Source of the DNA: Punica granatum
Lineage: Eukaryota; Streptophyta; Magnoliopsida; Myrtales; Lythraceae
Length of the DNA stretch: 64,000 nt
Direction of reading: 5' to 3'
Assembly: GCF_007655135.1 (NCBI RefSeq)
Contig: NC_045130.1
Span: forward strand, 36,390,605-36,454,604
The stretch's first letter is position 1. Each line of letters opens with the position of its first letter. Below, piece after piece: positions 62,739-64,000 of this stretch. A program made the translations under genes and the position numbers. The notes under the pieces were generated by a model, which was given only the letters and a program-made list of their open reading frames with translations, had not been told where the DNA came from and searched no databases.

Positions 62739-63074
62739 TCATTCCGAGAAGTCCTTAAGTAATAAGTTTATATCTAATAAGAGGTTCTTAACAACCCAGG
62801 AGGATGGTCTAGCATTGGAAATCATCATATTAACTAATAAAAGAGAATCGCTATAGAGGATAACATGCTTCCATCCATTCTGCCGAGCCAACTTCAGAGC
62901 TAGGAGAATTCCATGAGCTTCCTGCAGCGCAGTGGCTCTGTTGATTGGTGCATTCCAGGACAAGATGATAGTCTCGTTGTTGTTCTGAGCAAGTCCTGTG
63001 CTGCAGGACTTTAGATAATCGTTGCATGAATTTAGTAAGATCAGCCTGAGCCCCGAAAGTTCCGAGTTCCACAT
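62739..63074 (-). pseudogene. RNase H-like (RVT_3) domain remnant
   Basis: A minus-strand open frame of 111 codons with ATALQEAHGILLALKLARQN, KHVILYSDSLLLVNMM and SWVVKNLLLDINLLL. This matches the second half of the plant RNase H-like domain common in LINE-derived and reverse-transcriptase-like proteins (catalytic Glu in QEA, Asp in YSDS). The first catalytic Asp region is missing upstream in this frame, so it is a fragment, probably of a LINE. Confidence 0.6.
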
Positions 63075-64000
63075 AGAAAAGGAGATCTTCCTTACATGAA
63101 AACATCACTACTTTTTCTTTCTCTAGGATTTTCTAGGATTACGCGAGTTCCCTTCCTAAGATAGTTTTAAGTGTCTTTCTTTTCTTTTCTTTTTCTTTTT
63201 CTTTTTTAACTTGAAGAAGAACCTACATTGGTCCAATCAAGAAACGCTTCTCACAAATATAATCCAACTCATGAGAAACACTTCTCACAAATATAATCCG
63301 ATGGAACTCAAACTTTAAAATTAACCTCGATAAGATAAACAAATTCCCATTTTGTCTGAGCCAATTTCTTGTTTATTTTTTAGCGTACTTTTGGTTTGGT
63401 AGAAGAAAGGTACGAAGATCGAGTGGGAGACACCTGTTTTTGAGGCTAAATGACAGGAGATTACAACTGGATCAATCTCTTTCTTCTCTCTTCCCCCGGT
63501 GGTCCAAGAAATCGGAAGGATCTCATTAAATTAATCGCATGAGCTGTGAGAACAATTAATTAATAATTAAAAATTAATACATTTGAGCTTACAAAACAAT
63601 TGGTTAAAAAGTTTTCACATTTCTAAATCAAGAGTGTCTTATCATGCAAAGATATAATTGAGAAACTTAATCAATCTCGATGAATAAATTTTTTCTTTTT
63701 TTTTTGTTTTATTTTTGTACAGATTGAACTGTTTCAAGTTGCTAATAACTGTAAAAATCAAATCAACAGCTCTGGATTGACCCTTTGTTAATGGAATTGC
63801 ACTACAATTCGAACCGTTTCTTATGGAATGATGATTAATAGACGGACAATCAAGAAAGGTTATTAATTGACGGACGATCAAGAAAGGTTTGCATGAATGC
63901 ATAACCACAAAATCAAGAAAGTTGGGCTTGTGAATACATGATCTGAATCATAGACGGACCCATCTAATTTAATTGGTTTTCCTTTTGTCAATTTCGACAA
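63075..64000. other. Gene-free right end
   Basis: Two short direct repeats: CTTCTCACAAATATAATCC twice (about 63248 and 63281) and GACGGACAATCAAGAAAGG/GACGGACGATCAAGAAAGG (about 63841 and 63870). No gene recognised. Confidence 0.5.

Overview
This is nuclear DNA from a flowering plant, most likely a eudicot. It has intron-rich plant receptor-kinase genes, AT-rich intergenic DNA with many TA microsatellites, and several kinds of plant transposon (Ty3/gypsy LTR elements, PIF/Harbinger-type MITEs, tRNA-derived SINEs, Helitron-like ends). I cannot name the species from sequence alone.

Left two thirds (1-46.65 kb): a tandem array of G-type (B-lectin) S-domain receptor-like kinases (SRKs), all on the plus strand. 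Three intact members (2369-6370, 16441-20177, 42855-46648) carry an extra cysteine-rich domain between PAN and the membrane span that resembles the galacturonan-binding (GUB_WAK) domain of wall-associated kinases. One intact short member (7173-10170) and one wrecked short member (21033-37251) lack it. The order long-short, long-short(pseudogene), long comes from duplication of a two-gene block: about 1-10.6 kb and about 11.36-37.6 kb match in upstream, spacer and downstream sequence. I could place exon boundaries by hand for all four intact genes, and the reading frame holds through every junction. They should be plasma-membrane receptors with active Ser/Thr kinases; ligands are unknown.

The pseudogene is broken by an 8.8-kb Ty3/gypsy element (21783-30594, 5-bp target duplication CCTGG) with features of the CRM clade. 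That element is itself interrupted by a 3.3-kb sequence with solo-LTR hallmarks (23534-26852, target duplication CACTG), and its 3' LTR carries a 171-bp MITE (30195-30365, target duplication TAA). A second block of AT-rich repeats (31.66-36.8 kb) replaces the middle of the pseudogene kinase.

Middle (37.3-42.8 kb) is gene-poor: a degenerate tandem array (38.76-40.07 kb) with a SINE and a MITE inside it, then a candidate minus-strand Helitron (40257-42205).

Right third (46.6-64 kb): an F-box/LRR/FBD gene (minus, 47608-49904), a candidate Helitron of about 3.7 kb (50360-54083), AT-rich DNA without genes, a membrane-anchored methyltransferase-like gene (57210-57899), an intronless two-FAS1-domain gene (minus, 58609-59718), a small signal-peptide/membrane protein (minus, 61177-61518) and an RNase H-like remnant (minus, 62739-63074). 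These right-hand genes look like ordinary single loci with no visible functional link to the receptor array.
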